A stretch of 35,684 nt of DNA from positions 1-35,684 of the forward strand of contig JAQCBJ010000016.1 in NCBI GenBank assembly GCA_027621555.1. The letters are read 5' to 3'. The stretch is from Bacteroidota bacterium. GTDB taxonomy: Bacteria > Bacteroidota > Bacteroidia > Flavobacteriales_D > Sanyastnellaceae. Under the pieces are notes generated by a model that worked only from the letters and a program-made list of their open reading frames with translations, searched no databases and was not told where the DNA came from. Positions 11,201 to 17,642 of this stretch are shown here, piece by piece. The position numbers were made by a program, and so were the translations under genes. The stretch's first letter is position 1; each line of letters opens with the position of its first letter.

Positions 11201-14200
11201 GGTGGAATTGGTTGAGGAAGTCATTCCTGGCGATTGCCCCAACTCGTACACGTTGATTCGCACCTGGACGGCTACGGACAACTGCGACAACGAAGCCACT
11301 GCGTCTCAAACGGTGACAGTGAACGACGAAACGGCACCTGAATTGACCATCCCGGCAGACTACACGGCCGAGTGCAGCGACGAGCACCCGCTCGACGACG
11401 CTTCTGCGACGGACAACTGCGGTGATGTGAGCATTACGTTGGTGGCGGACACGGCCTTTGGCGCTTGCGCTGGAGACTACGTGGTCACCCGCACGTTCAC
11501 GGCGACGGATGCTTGCGGCAATGCCACGACGGCGGCCCAAACCATCACGATCGAAGACACCACGGCTCCTGAATTCACCTACGTGCCTGCAGACTACACG
11601 GCTGAGTGCAGCGACGAGCACCCGCTCGAAGCGGCCATGGCCAGCGACAACTGTGGCAACGTCACCATCGAAATGACGGCTGACACCACGGCCGGTTCTT
11701 GCGTCAGCAATTACACGGTGGTTCGCACGTTCGTGGCCACGGACGACTGCGGTCACTCAACGACGGCCTCTCAAACCATCACGATTCAGGACACCACGGC
11801 ACCTGCCTTGGAAGACGCTTCTGACTTGACGGTGGAATGCGACGGTGCTGGAAACGAAGCTGCGTTGGCTGAGTGGTTGGCTTCACACGGTGGAGCAACT
11901 GCGGAAGACAACTGCAACACCATTTCCTGGAGCAACGATTTCGACAGCTTGACTGTCGGTTGCGCAGCGACCGGTTCTGCTACGGTGACCTTCACCGTGA
12001 TGGACGAGTGCGGCAACAGCGACAGCACGACGGCGACGTTCACGATCCAAGACACGACGGCACCAGCCATCGAAGGTCTGACGGACATCGACGTGTCATG
12101 CGACTTGTACAGCGAAGAAGATGCTTACGCTTCAGCTTCTGACCAGTGTGGAGAATTCACCTTGACTTGGGAAGATTCGCCCATCAGCGGAGGTTGCGCC
12201 ATCCCTGTCGGCACCTACCGCCGTGAATACACGGCAACCGACGAGTGCGGCAACGTGAGCACGATGGAGCAGTACATCAGCTTGATCGATTCAATCGCTC
12301 CTGAATTCACTCTGGTTCCTGCGGATTACACCGCTGAATGCGACGAAGTGCTCGTGTTCGATGCGGCGGAAGCCACAGACAACTGCTCTGGAGCCACGAT
12401 CACGGAACAGCGTGACACGATTGCAGGCGACTGCCCACAATCCTTCACGATTGTCCGTACGTTCACGGCTGCTGACAACTGCGACAACGCCACCGTGGCC
12501 CAACAGACCATCACGGTCCAGGACACCACGGCACCTGAGTTGACCATCCCAGAAGACTACACGGCTGAGTGCAGCGACGAGCACCCGCTCGGCGACGCTT
12601 ACGCCTATGACAACTGCGGTGAAGTGACTCTTGAGTTGGTGACCGACACCTTGGCTGGCGACTGCGCCCAGTCTTACGTGGTCACGCGTCAGTTCACGGC
12701 GACCGACGAATGCGGAAATGCCTCTACGGCCACGCAAACAATCACAATCCAAGACACGACGGCACCTGCCTTCGTGGAAGGACTTCCTGCCGACGCTACG
12801 GTGGAATGCGACGCCATTCCTGCCGCGGACACGTTGACGGCGACCGACAACTGCCAAGACGTGAACGTCATCTTCACGGAAAGCACGGAAGAAGGTGAGT
12901 GCGCGAACGCGTACACCATCACGCGCTTGTGGACGGTTTCAGACGATTGTGGCAACACCACGTCGCACACGCAAGTGTTGACGGTGGAAGACACCACGGC
13001 GCCTGAGTTGACCATCCCTGCAGACTACACCGCTGAATGCAGCGACGAGCACCCACTCGACGACGCTTCGGCGACGGACAACTGCGGCGATGTGACGATT
13101 GATCTCGTAGCGGACACCACTTGGACGTGTGCCAACACGTACGAAGTGACCCGCACATTCACGGCCACGGACGCATGCGGCAACGCTACGACGGCGGCGC
13201 AAGTCATCACCATCCAGGACACCCAGGCTCCAGCCTTCAACGAAGCGTTGCCTGCGGACGACACGGTGGAATGCGACAGCGTCCCAGAAGCTGCGGTCTT
13301 GTCTGCAACGGACAACTGTTCTGACGTGTCAGTCATGTTCGAGGAAATCATCGAAGACGGTGAGTGCCCTCAGACGTACACGATCACGCGTGTTTGGAGT
13401 GTGGAAGACGAGTGCGGCAACGCCACGTCACACACCCAAGTGATTGAAGTGGAAGACACCACGGCTCCAACGTTCTTGAACGTGGGTGGCTTGATGAACG
13501 GTGAGACGGTAAGTGTGTCCTACGACGACAACTACGGTTCCGTCACCTTGCCTGGCTTGGTGAGCCCAACCGCGATGGACAACTGCCAAGAGCCCGAGTC
13601 TTGCGACTCAGCAGCCACGGCAGAAGCCAACGCCATGTTGATGGACGTCCTCGGATTGGAGGAAGGCCTCGCTTACTTGGTGGAAGTGAACGCGACTGGC
13701 ATCAACAACCCGTTCTTGACGGGTGGGGAAACCACGTCGGGCACCATCGCCACTCCTGAAGTCATGCCTGACGGCCAAACCTGCGACAACAACCCCGTCG
13801 CTCACGGCGTACGCATGTTCAACTTCCTCGGAGGTGAATACTACACGACGGACGAAGGCACGGCTACGTTGAACGCTGACGGTTCTGTGCACGTCTCCAT
13901 GACGGCGACCATGGTGAACGACACCTTGGCTACGCTGACGGTGGATGCCAACTTCGAATCGCTGATGACGTGGGAGGAGTGGCTCGACACCCCTGGGTTG
14001 GAGAGCTACAAGTCTGACTGCGGTTTGGGCGACCACACGGAGTGGATGTACACGACGTTGACTTCAGGTACGATCACAGGTGGCGGTTCCCTCGCAGGAA
14101 CGAGCCTCATGCTGACGCACCAGCCAATGAACAAGTACTTCGGCTTCCAGTTTGGCGAAGGAGCCAACAACAAGAACGAAAACTTCGGCTTCAGCGGTTG

Positions 14201-14714
14201 GTTCTACTACTCTGGCCAGCTCCAGATGAACGGTGAAACCCCAATGACTGTCATGGGTTCAGGTGACCTCTTCGGAGACCTCGACTTCATGCAGGATTGG
14301 AGCACAACGTTGACCTACTGCATCGAAGACTGCGCTGAAAACAGCAGCGAGTTTAGCTACACCATTGCCAGCAGCGGCAGCTTGATGGACCCTCTTGACG
14401 AAGGTGGAATTCAAGAAGGCGAAGACTCTGGCTTGGTGACGCCGAAGGAGCTCATCCAGATTGTCACCTTGCACCCGAACCCAACCAACGGGCAAACCAT
14501 GCTCGTGTTGGAATCAGAGCAAGACGTGGTCGCGACTGTGGCCATGTACGACATGAGTGGCGGATTGGTGGACATGATCTACCAAGGCCAAATCGTGGCA
14601 AACTGGAGCACCACCCTCAACATTGACGCTCAGGGATTGGAATCTGGCATGTACCAGATCCGAATCAATGCGAAGGAGTTCGTGACGACGAAAAAACTTC
14701 TTGTTATTGAGTAA
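5253..14714 (+). CDS. Giant T9SS-exported multidomain surface protein (Cys-rich repeats, HYR/Ig-like array, type A sorting domain)
   Basis: A 3,153-residue secreted protein. The ATG at 5253 is chosen because it is followed by a signal peptide (MKNIVSLMMA, then a hydrophobic run to about residue 20, cleavage near LGLA-Q). In order: an unassigned N-terminal region (about 25-235); two GCTD/GCND-type repeats with DDGSCEY or similar (about 238-291); six exact 62-residue Cys/Asp-rich units resembling thrombospondin type-3 calcium-binding repeats (328-699); a beta-rich module (about 874-1070); about 19 HYR/Ig-like modules (1103-2741) with recurring TDNCG, TATDACGN and DTTAP motifs; a second copy of the beta-rich module (about 2804-3014); and a T9SS type A sorting domain starting at LHPNPTNG and ending KLLVIE. 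Very acidic and Cys-rich, so calcium-stabilised and disulphide-bonded outside the cell. An adhesin or matrix role is inference only. Confidence 0.93.
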   Translation: MKNIVSLMMALCCSLGLGLAQLSPLSSTGYSTEAPVGYWLELETVISHSGGELDSMTTYRLYMNMQNEMDYLSACSGDSNNPLMLHSSSGEWYNNSANSGWNAQGITPMFVGFVPELAYDSFLTIGAQDGLAPASQQPSTIWGGIDASAEFDGNGPGMNVTVNDSTGGAWYIPFPGLAAYDEGHVAFAGSSGDGQLRVLVAQFTTKGTITGQIWVQVFQNGDQGQEFRDLLPICAAGDCGGCTDESADNYDPEALYDDESCQYGTPGCNDDAACNFDEAATYDDGSCEYAPENFDCEGNCIAGEDCNGECGGTAVLDECGVCGGSGIAEGDCDCDGNVEDALGVCGGDCAADADADGICDDVDDCVGTLDACGVCNGPGAIYECGCADIAEGDCDCDGNQLDALGVCGGDCAEDADADGICDDVDDCVGALDACGVCNGPGEIYECGCEDIAEGDCDCDGNQLDALGVCGGDCAADADADGICDDVDDCVGVLDACGVCNGPGEIYECGCEDIAEGDCDCDGNQDDALGVCGGDCAADADADGICDDVDECIGTLDACGICNGPGAIYDCGCEDIADGDCDCDGNQEDALGECGGDCAADADSDGICDDEDDCVGALDACGICNGPGAIYECGCSDIAEGDCDCSGNQEDAIGNCGGSCEADEDGDGICDSADDCVGEFDDCGVCNGDGASCYCEVDDDNDGICDEEDDCVGSYDDCGVCNGTSFCTLDASGFEGLSLTASSSCGEDALAPGLDDSFELVLQAGGNLAASTDAGSVIVGSWGIDECDCQAELSFFALECDGVAFELDAFGIATQLSAEEDCCISISNPVDTWCSTEFFDGLEDETVPCAEDLPTGCDPTIMALDTCATSLVICNYNSAADAGYVTHEVTTAMGPGPDGAIRIYGLSAQTVCATDYFVEGDEPLVLTRFESTGTAVLTGEVFNDTDPSISFDVEMYFNMEENAAEWMADTPGAGLLTAWDCDVDPEALTVYTLRNTISKLVGTGSMTGELYLSHMPVSENKRFQLGDGGNNHNCEYGFGGWFGWQGVLNGNSVMGFSGDVIADLGDPILFDTDCGGEFVELTYAMINVAQGQSQFVTQTWSVNDTEAPEFHNAPESYIVEWSDLHDGDCNWSIEVPCLTTTDNCAQWDPIYEGCNEPADPCGTVEFTESIQLGDCEGNFVIFRGWTATDGSGNSRVHSQTIQVRDTQGPDFSGTPYETTISCSDLNVMDYEANDCSGVTEVWFEQSLQSGTCSNPGSLSRTYYATDACGNLSSFEQIVNIEDDEAPVILASEHFVDCSDYSSEDLYPLMIQDCALRIWSVDEDGVWSSTYNTNWSTEYDDIDSPVEVSWVDGPAVAGDGSCYVITRTVTATDNCGNSSTLEYPINITDTTDPEIWASNILEIEFDTYVGNDGMMVMADQIGQILGGDQAQFSVNDDCSFVWSGMVSVEWTDAPSEETTCLDVPGGSVFDRTYTVTDACGNSATAEQQIVLIDTQAPVWANPSETLDPLPCEEATLELMNNPEYMLNAGGVFDSGDADLDIQVNAILMSGGCIGVWYRQWVAIDDCGNMSYADQYVSMYDNVAPEFTSIPADLTISLDGSCAANQAIEATGGYPTVSDNCDLCLDQDLEITSSESDQIWLCEEGIGSYQIERTWSVTDHCGNTAEHVQVLTFEDDSDPVWNETLPADMEVSCEEPEAVVLTASDNCDDTLEVAFTEEISDQTCPNRYTVTRTWSTADACGNAISHTQIITVGDDEAPVGYASMPDVSCADYNENPDQIFGEVSATDNCGGEVTIEFDVNEDEIITLNEDGSVKTDGCVQVERIYTFTDVCGNTSQLMQTINIIDDVAPSYVGPMEVTIPAHEYDVEGLYPPDECWELIDGTGDVPVWYVDDCSGLDTCLVMDLPLSGGCANQPHPNFFGETAAYLRVLTIIDNCGNMSMAEIIITLEDDLDPMFDHVPADYEVSCASEVTYEEPVVSDLTDENVVVELVEEVIPGDCPNSYTLIRTWTATDNCDNEATASQTVTVNDETAPELTIPADYTAECSDEHPLDDASATDNCGDVSITLVADTAFGACAGDYVVTRTFTATDACGNATTAAQTITIEDTTAPEFTYVPADYTAECSDEHPLEAAMASDNCGNVTIEMTADTTAGSCVSNYTVVRTFVATDDCGHSTTASQTITIQDTTAPALEDASDLTVECDGAGNEAALAEWLASHGGATAEDNCNTISWSNDFDSLTVGCAATGSATVTFTVMDECGNSDSTTATFTIQDTTAPAIEGLTDIDVSCDLYSEEDAYASASDQCGEFTLTWEDSPISGGCAIPVGTYRREYTATDECGNVSTMEQYISLIDSIAPEFTLVPADYTAECDEVLVFDAAEATDNCSGATITEQRDTIAGDCPQSFTIVRTFTAADNCDNATVAQQTITVQDTTAPELTIPEDYTAECSDEHPLGDAYAYDNCGEVTLELVTDTLAGDCAQSYVVTRQFTATDECGNASTATQTITIQDTTAPAFVEGLPADATVECDAIPAADTLTATDNCQDVNVIFTESTEEGECANAYTITRLWTVSDDCGNTTSHTQVLTVEDTTAPELTIPADYTAECSDEHPLDDASATDNCGDVTIDLVADTTWTCANTYEVTRTFTATDACGNATTAAQVITIQDTQAPAFNEALPADDTVECDSVPEAAVLSATDNCSDVSVMFEEIIEDGECPQTYTITRVWSVEDECGNATSHTQVIEVEDTTAPTFLNVGGLMNGETVSVSYDDNYGSVTLPGLVSPTAMDNCQEPESCDSAATAEANAMLMDVLGLEEGLAYLVEVNATGINNPFLTGGETTSGTIATPEVMPDGQTCDNNPVAHGVRMFNFLGGEYYTTDEGTATLNADGSVHVSMTATMVNDTLATLTVDANFESLMTWEEWLDTPGLESYKSDCGLGDHTEWMYTTLTSGTITGGGSLAGTSLMLTHQPMNKYFGFQFGEGANNKNENFGFSGWFYYSGQLQMNGETPMTVMGSGDLFGDLDFMQDWSTTLTYCIEDCAENSSEFSYTIASSGSLMDPLDEGGIQEGEDSGLVTPKELIQIVTLHPNPTNGQTMLVLESEQDVVATVAMYDMSGGLVDMIYQGQIVANWSTTLNIDAQGLESGMYQIRINAKEFVTTKKLLVIE
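5964..6125 (+). repeat. Two GC(T/N)D...DDGSCEY-type Cys-rich repeats
   Basis: Two adjacent units inside the giant protein begin GCTDESADNYDPEA and GCNDDAACNFDEAA and end DDESCQY and DDGSCEY. This 24-26-residue motif recurs in secreted proteins of marine Flavobacteriales, to my knowledge without an assigned function. Confidence 0.65.
6234..7349 (+). repeat. Six tandem 186-bp repeats encoding Cys/Asp-rich calcium-binding-type units
   Basis: Units begin at 6234, 6420, 6606, 6792, 6978 and 7164, an exact 186-bp (62-codon) spacing with no indels. Each encodes the core (I)AEGDCDCDGN, then CGGDC, DADADGICDD(V)DDCVG, LDACGVCNGPG and IYECGCED. The last unit is divergent and runs into a further DDDNDGICDEEDDCVG segment. 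DxDxDGICD resembles the calcium loop of thrombospondin type-3 repeats. Confidence 0.9.
7873..8462 (+). repeat. Duplicated beta-rich module, copy 1 (before the HYR array)
   Basis: This segment shares a readable pattern with 13663-14292: GTA-x-L, then EW-x2-DTPG, then a stretch ending in GTGSMTGELYLSHMP (copy 1) or a GGGSLAGTSLMLTHQP-type run (copy 2), then FQLGDGGNN or FQFGEGANN, then GGWF or SGWF, then a G-D/DL ending. I do not recognise a named family. Confidence 0.7.
8559..13475 (+). repeat. Array of about 19 HYR/Ig-like modules
   Basis: Each module is about 75-110 residues and runs from one 'D-T-x-AP-x-F/L' boundary to the next, with an early ...ECSDE- or VSC-type Cys, a central S/TDNC, and a late TATDxCGN followed by a beta strand. 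This is the pattern of HYR/Ig-like repeats. Modules starting near 11340, 11574, 12534 and 13008 share the DNA stretch TGCAGCGACGAGCACCC, showing recent duplication or gene conversion. Confidence 0.85.
13663..14292 (+). repeat. Duplicated beta-rich module, copy 2 (after the HYR array)
   Basis: This segment is homologous by eye to 7873-8462. Shared landmarks are GTATL, EWLDTPG, LTHQPMNKYFGFQFGEGANN, FGFSGWF and the SGDLFGDL end. It sits between the last HYR module and the T9SS sorting domain. Confidence 0.7.
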
Positions 14715-14744
14715 CCCTCCCACTGAGCTTGCGTCTTAAATGCG

Positions 14745-14776
14745 GAAGGCCGTCCCTCGGGGCGGCCTTCTTTTTT
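14745..14776 (+). terminator. Rho-independent terminator of the giant gene
   Basis: An 11-bp stem (GAAGGCCGTCC pairing with GGGCGGCCTTC through one T-G wobble) with a CTCG loop is followed by six T residues, 31 nt after the stop codon at 14712-14714. It separates the giant gene from the next surface-protein gene, so the two are not simply one operon. Confidence 0.88.
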
Positions 14777-14787
14777 GCATTAAGAGC

Positions 14788-14796
14788 TATCTTTTG
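14788..14796 (+). promoter_or_regulatory. Near-consensus -7 element of the YadA-head-type gene
   Basis: TATCTTTTG resembles T-A-N2-T-T-T-G with one extra T and lies 4 nt (CGTC) before the ATG at 14801. It follows directly after the upstream terminator, consistent with an independent promoter. Confidence 0.4.
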
Positions 14797-14800
14797 CGTC

Positions 14801-15988
14801 ATGAATTGGAAAGCTCTCCCCTCATTCACACACGTTTTTCTGACCGTGCTCTTGGCTTCATTGGTGGCGATGGATTCGTCTGCGCAATCCGAACCTGGGT
14901 TCCCTTACAATCCCGATTCCAACGGCAACGAGTCCATTGAAACGGAAGACCTTCTGTCGTTTTTGACCGTTTTTGGTTCTCCTTTTCTCCCTTCGGGTGT
15001 CCTTCCCGTCGAAGGTGGGGGCACAGGCGTTTCGACGGTAGACAGCGCGCGTGTCGTGCTCCAGGTGAGCACCTACGCCGACGTCACACCTTTGGGTCAA
15101 GTGAATCCGCGTGGGCAAGTGAATGGGTCGTTGAACATCGCCCAAAGCCTGGCGCAAGGGTTTGGAACGTCGGCCACGGGGACGTACTCGCAGGCCCAGG
15201 GCCGCAACACCACCGCGTCAGGAGCGTACAGCTTCGCCAGCAACCAAAACAGCACCGCCACGGGGATTTGCTCCAGCGCCATCGGAGAAGGGTCTTCGTC
15301 GACGTCCACGGCCGCGCACGCGCAGGGGTTGGGGTCGTTGGCCGCGGGTTTGGCCTCGCACGCGGAAGGCTACCAAACGGACGCCCTGAGCAGCTACAGC
15401 CACTCGGAAGGGTACCGCACCGAAGCCAGCAACACGGCCGCGCACGCCGAAGGCTACCAGAGCTTGGCGGACGGCCTGTACAGCCACGCTGAGAACCGCA
15501 ACACCGTGGCCTCCGCCACGTGCGCCCACGCCGAAGGGGAAGGCACCTCCGCGACCGCCGATGCCGCCCACAGCGAGGGGTACCAAACCTTGTCGAGCGG
15601 CTTTGCAGCGCACGCCGAAGGCTACCAGACCGTGGCTTCCGGCTTGTACAGCCACGCTTCCGGTCGAGGCTCCACAGCGACAGCAAGTTCGTCGGCCGCA
15701 GTGGGGTACAACGTGGTGGCCGATCAGGAGAACAGCACCGTCGTGGGGCAATGGAATTTGGAAGGCCAAACAGGCCTGTTGTTTGTCGTCGGCAACGGCG
15801 CGGACGTCGACAACCGAAGCGACGCCTTGCAAGTGGACAACCTTGGCAACCTGACCGCGAGCGGCAAGGTGGTGGCCAACGGACAAGACCTGCTCCTGCT
15901 CATCACCACCCTGCAGAACCAAGTGGACACACTCAACGCTCAGGTGGCGACCATGCAGGCCCAGATTGACGCCCTCGGCGGAAACTAA
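14801..15988 (+). CDS. Secreted protein with YadA-head-type repeats, dockerin-like loop and C-terminal coiled coil
   Basis: A 395-residue protein. The ATG at 14801 starts a signal peptide (MNWKALPSFTH, hydrophobic core, cleavage near SSA-QSE, residue 29). Residues about 34-60 contain a dockerin-like calcium loop, DSNGNESIETEDL followed by LSFLTVFG, a motif seen near the start of many Flavobacteriales secreted proteins. The middle (about 125-310) is a run of 14-residue units of the type HAEGYQT-x-A-S-G-x-Y-S, the size and composition of the YadA/Hep_Hag trimeric adhesin head. The last 35 residues are a heptad coiled coil (LITTLQNQVDTLNAQVATMQ). No YadA beta-barrel anchor and no T9SS sorting domain are present, so the mode of attachment is unknown. 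Similar HAEG-type repeats also occur in phage tail or peptidase_G2-linked proteins. Trimerisation is inferred from the family. Confidence 0.85.
   Translation: MNWKALPSFTHVFLTVLLASLVAMDSSAQSEPGFPYNPDSNGNESIETEDLLSFLTVFGSPFLPSGVLPVEGGGTGVSTVDSARVVLQVSTYADVTPLGQVNPRGQVNGSLNIAQSLAQGFGTSATGTYSQAQGRNTTASGAYSFASNQNSTATGICSSAIGEGSSSTSTAAHAQGLGSLAAGLASHAEGYQTDALSSYSHSEGYRTEASNTAAHAEGYQSLADGLYSHAENRNTVASATCAHAEGEGTSATADAAHSEGYQTLSSGFAAHAEGYQTVASGLYSHASGRGSTATASSSAAVGYNVVADQENSTVVGQWNLEGQTGLLFVVGNGADVDNRSDALQVDNLGNLTASGKVVANGQDLLLLITTLQNQVDTLNAQVATMQAQIDALGGN
15317..15694 (+). repeat. Nine 42-bp (14-codon) head repeats in exact register
   Basis: The His codon that opens each HAEGYQT-like unit is found at 15317, 15359, 15401, 15443, 15485, 15527, 15569, 15611 and 15653, a strict 42-bp spacing without indels. 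More divergent units of the same family precede and follow. Confidence 0.9.
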
Positions 15989-16015
15989 GCGTGAGAAATG
16001 GCGTCCGAAGCGACG

Positions 16016-17446
16016 TCAGAGCTTGATGCAGATGTTTTGGGGTTCCGTGAAGAACTCCAAGGCTTCGAAGCCTCCTTCCCGACCTACGCCGGAGGCCTTG
16101 ACGCCGCCAAACGGGGTGCGCAGGTCGCGGAGCAGCCACGTGTTGACCCACACGATGCCCGAATCGATGGCCGCCGCAACGCGATGCGCGCGCTTGAGGT
16201 CACTGGTCCACAACGTGGCGGCGAGGCCGTAGGCGGTGTCGTTCGCGAGCGCCAAGGCTTGCTCCTCCGTGTCGAAGGGCTGCAGGGTGACGACCGGCCC
16301 AAAAATCTCTTCCTGGTTGGTGCGGCACTCGGGACCCAGCCCCTCAATGACGGTGGGCGCGATGTAGTAGCCGTTCTCGACGCCTTCGGGATGCACCCGT
16401 TCGCCGCCGCACAAGACCCGTCCCCCTTCCTCTCGAGCGAGTTCGATGTACGACAAGATCTTGTTCATGTGGGCCTCACTCACAACCGCGCCCATCTTCG
16501 AGGACGGGTCAAGAGGGTCGCTCGCCACCATCTTCGATGCCTTCGCCACAAGCGCATCCCGGAACTTCTCGTAGATCGGGCGCTCAATCAAAATGCGGGA
16601 ACCGCACAGGCAGATTTGGCCTTGGTTCGCGAAAGAGCTCCGAAGCGTGGTGCGCAGGGCCTCGTCAAAGTCGGCGTCGGCAAAAATCAAAGCGGGGTTC
16701 TTGCCGCCCAACTCCAGGCTCATCTTCTTGAACTTCGGCGCGACGTGGCCCGCAATGCGCGCCCCCGTCACTGTGCCGCCGGTGAACGACACCGCCGCGA
16801 TGTCCGGGTGGGTCACCATCGCCTCGCCCACTTCCGGCCCCAGTCCATGCAGGACGTTGAACACCCCGTTCGGGAATCCCGCTTCCTTGATCCACGTGCT
16901 AAGGAGGTAGGCCGTGACAGGCGTAAGTTCGGACGGTTTGGCCACAACGCAGTTGCCCGCGGCAAGCGCAGGCGCCACCTTCCATGTGAAGAGGTACAAG
17001 GGCAAATTCCAAGGACTGATGCACGCCACCACACCAAGCGGCTTGCGCAAAGTGTAATTGATGGCCTCGCCCTCCATGGCATGGCTCTGGCTGGCGTAGT
17101 GCTGAATGCCTGTGGCGTAAAAGCGGAGGTTCTTCTCGGCGCGGGGGATGTCGACGTGAGCAGCCAAGGAAATCGGCTTGCCGTTGTCGCGGGCTTCCGC
17201 TTCGGCGAGCATGGCAGCGTGATCCCGAACCGCGTCGGCCAGCCTGTCGAGGCAGGCAGCCCGTTCCGCTGCAGGTGTCGCCGCCCAGCTTGGGAAGGCT
17301 CGCTTCGCTGCCGCCATCGCCCGGTCCACCTCAGCCTGGCCTGAGCGGGGCAAGGTGCCAAACACTTCGCCCGTTCCCGGTGCCACATTGTCAAGGACTT
17401 CAGCGGTCGTTTCGAGCGCGCCGTCCACAAAATTCCGTACCTCCAT
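16016..17446 (-). CDS. Aldehyde dehydrogenase, ALDH8/2-aminomuconic (2-hydroxymuconic) semialdehyde dehydrogenase type
   Basis: A 476-residue NAD(P)-dependent aldehyde dehydrogenase. Visible are PWNLP (oxyanion Asn147), the cofactor-binding FTGGTVTG (221-228), the general-base Glu245 in LELGGKN, catalytic Cys279 in NQGQICLCGSR, and EEIFGPV near 380. The ICLC context around the catalytic Cys and the overall length match the ALDH8A1/AMSDH and XylG/DmpC group, which oxidises muconic semialdehydes in tryptophan-kynurenine or aromatic meta-cleavage catabolism. No other gene of these pathways is in the window, so the substrate is inferred. The ATG at 17444-17446 is preceded by TAACTTCG 5 nt upstream. 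It ends convergent to the YadA-head-type gene, 27 bp away. Confidence 0.9.
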   Translation of the reverse strand: MEVRNFVDGALETTAEVLDNVAPGTGEVFGTLPRSGQAEVDRAMAAAKRAFPSWAATPAAERAACLDRLADAVRDHAAMLAEAEARDNGKPISLAAHVDIPRAEKNLRFYATGIQHYASQSHAMEGEAINYTLRKPLGVVACISPWNLPLYLFTWKVAPALAAGNCVVAKPSELTPVTAYLLSTWIKEAGFPNGVFNVLHGLGPEVGEAMVTHPDIAAVSFTGGTVTGARIAGHVAPKFKKMSLELGGKNPALIFADADFDEALRTTLRSSFANQGQICLCGSRILIERPIYEKFRDALVAKASKMVASDPLDPSSKMGAVVSEAHMNKILSYIELAREEGGRVLCGGERVHPEGVENGYYIAPTVIEGLGPECRTNQEEIFGPVVTLQPFDTEEQALALANDTAYGLAATLWTSDLKRAHRVAAAIDSGIVWVNTWLLRDLRTPFGGVKASGVGREGGFEALEFFTEPQNICIKL

Positions 17447-17451
17447 GTGGA

Positions 17452-17459
17452 CGAAGTTA
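17452..17459 (-). promoter_or_regulatory. -7-like element of the aldehyde dehydrogenase gene
   Basis: On the minus strand TAACTTCG (one base from T-A-N2-T-T-T-G) is followed by 5 nt (TCCAC) and the ATG, the same geometry as leuS. Confidence 0.45.
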
Positions 17460-17471
17460 CCTTGCGTTGTT

Positions 17472-17479
17472 TATCTTCG
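17472..17479 (+). promoter_or_regulatory. -7-like element of tRNA-Gln
   Basis: TATCTTCG, one base from the T-A-N2-T-T-T-G consensus, ends 17 nt before the mature 5' end of tRNA-Gln and diverges from the aldehyde dehydrogenase promoter. Confidence 0.4.
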
Positions 17480-17496
17480 CACCGCTTTTGAGCAAT

Positions 17497-17570
17497 TGCC
17501 CCATGGTGTAATGGTAACACACCGGTTTTTGGTACCGTTTTTCCAGGTTCGAGTCCTGGTGGGGCAACCA
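17497..17570 (+). tRNA. tRNA-Gln (anticodon UUG)
   Basis: A complete cloverleaf can be drawn: acceptor TGCCCCA/TGGGGCA, D-arm GTGT/ACAC, anticodon loop TTTTGGT with anticodon TTG, T-arm CCAGG-TTCGAGT-CCTGG, discriminator A and an encoded CCA. The outermost anticodon-stem pair is a C-U mismatch (27-43). This tRNA reads CAA, and CAG by wobble. Confidence 0.95.
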
Positions 17571-17580
17571 ACCAAAACCA

Positions 17581-17610
17581 AAAAGCCGCCCCTTCGAGGG
17601 CGGCTTTTTT
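17581..17610 (+). terminator. Terminator after tRNA-Gln, probably bidirectional
   Basis: AAAAGCCGCCC pairs with GGGCGGCTTTT around a loop containing TTCG, followed by a T-run and preceded by an A-rich stretch. It lies between tRNA-Gln and the convergent OmpA-family gene and could stop transcription from both sides. Confidence 0.85.
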
Positions 17611-17642
17611 GTGCGCATCTGTTTGCCAAGGTGACTTCGAGG

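Noticed and set aside
10149-11756. 535-codon minus-strand open frame over the HYR array.
   Set aside because: Antisense to repetitive HYR codons, low-complexity V/R/H-rich and without start context or family.
15317-15694. CRISPR-like regular repetition in the 42-bp units.
   Set aside because: The units are coding, with no unique spacers between identical repeats; they are protein head repeats.
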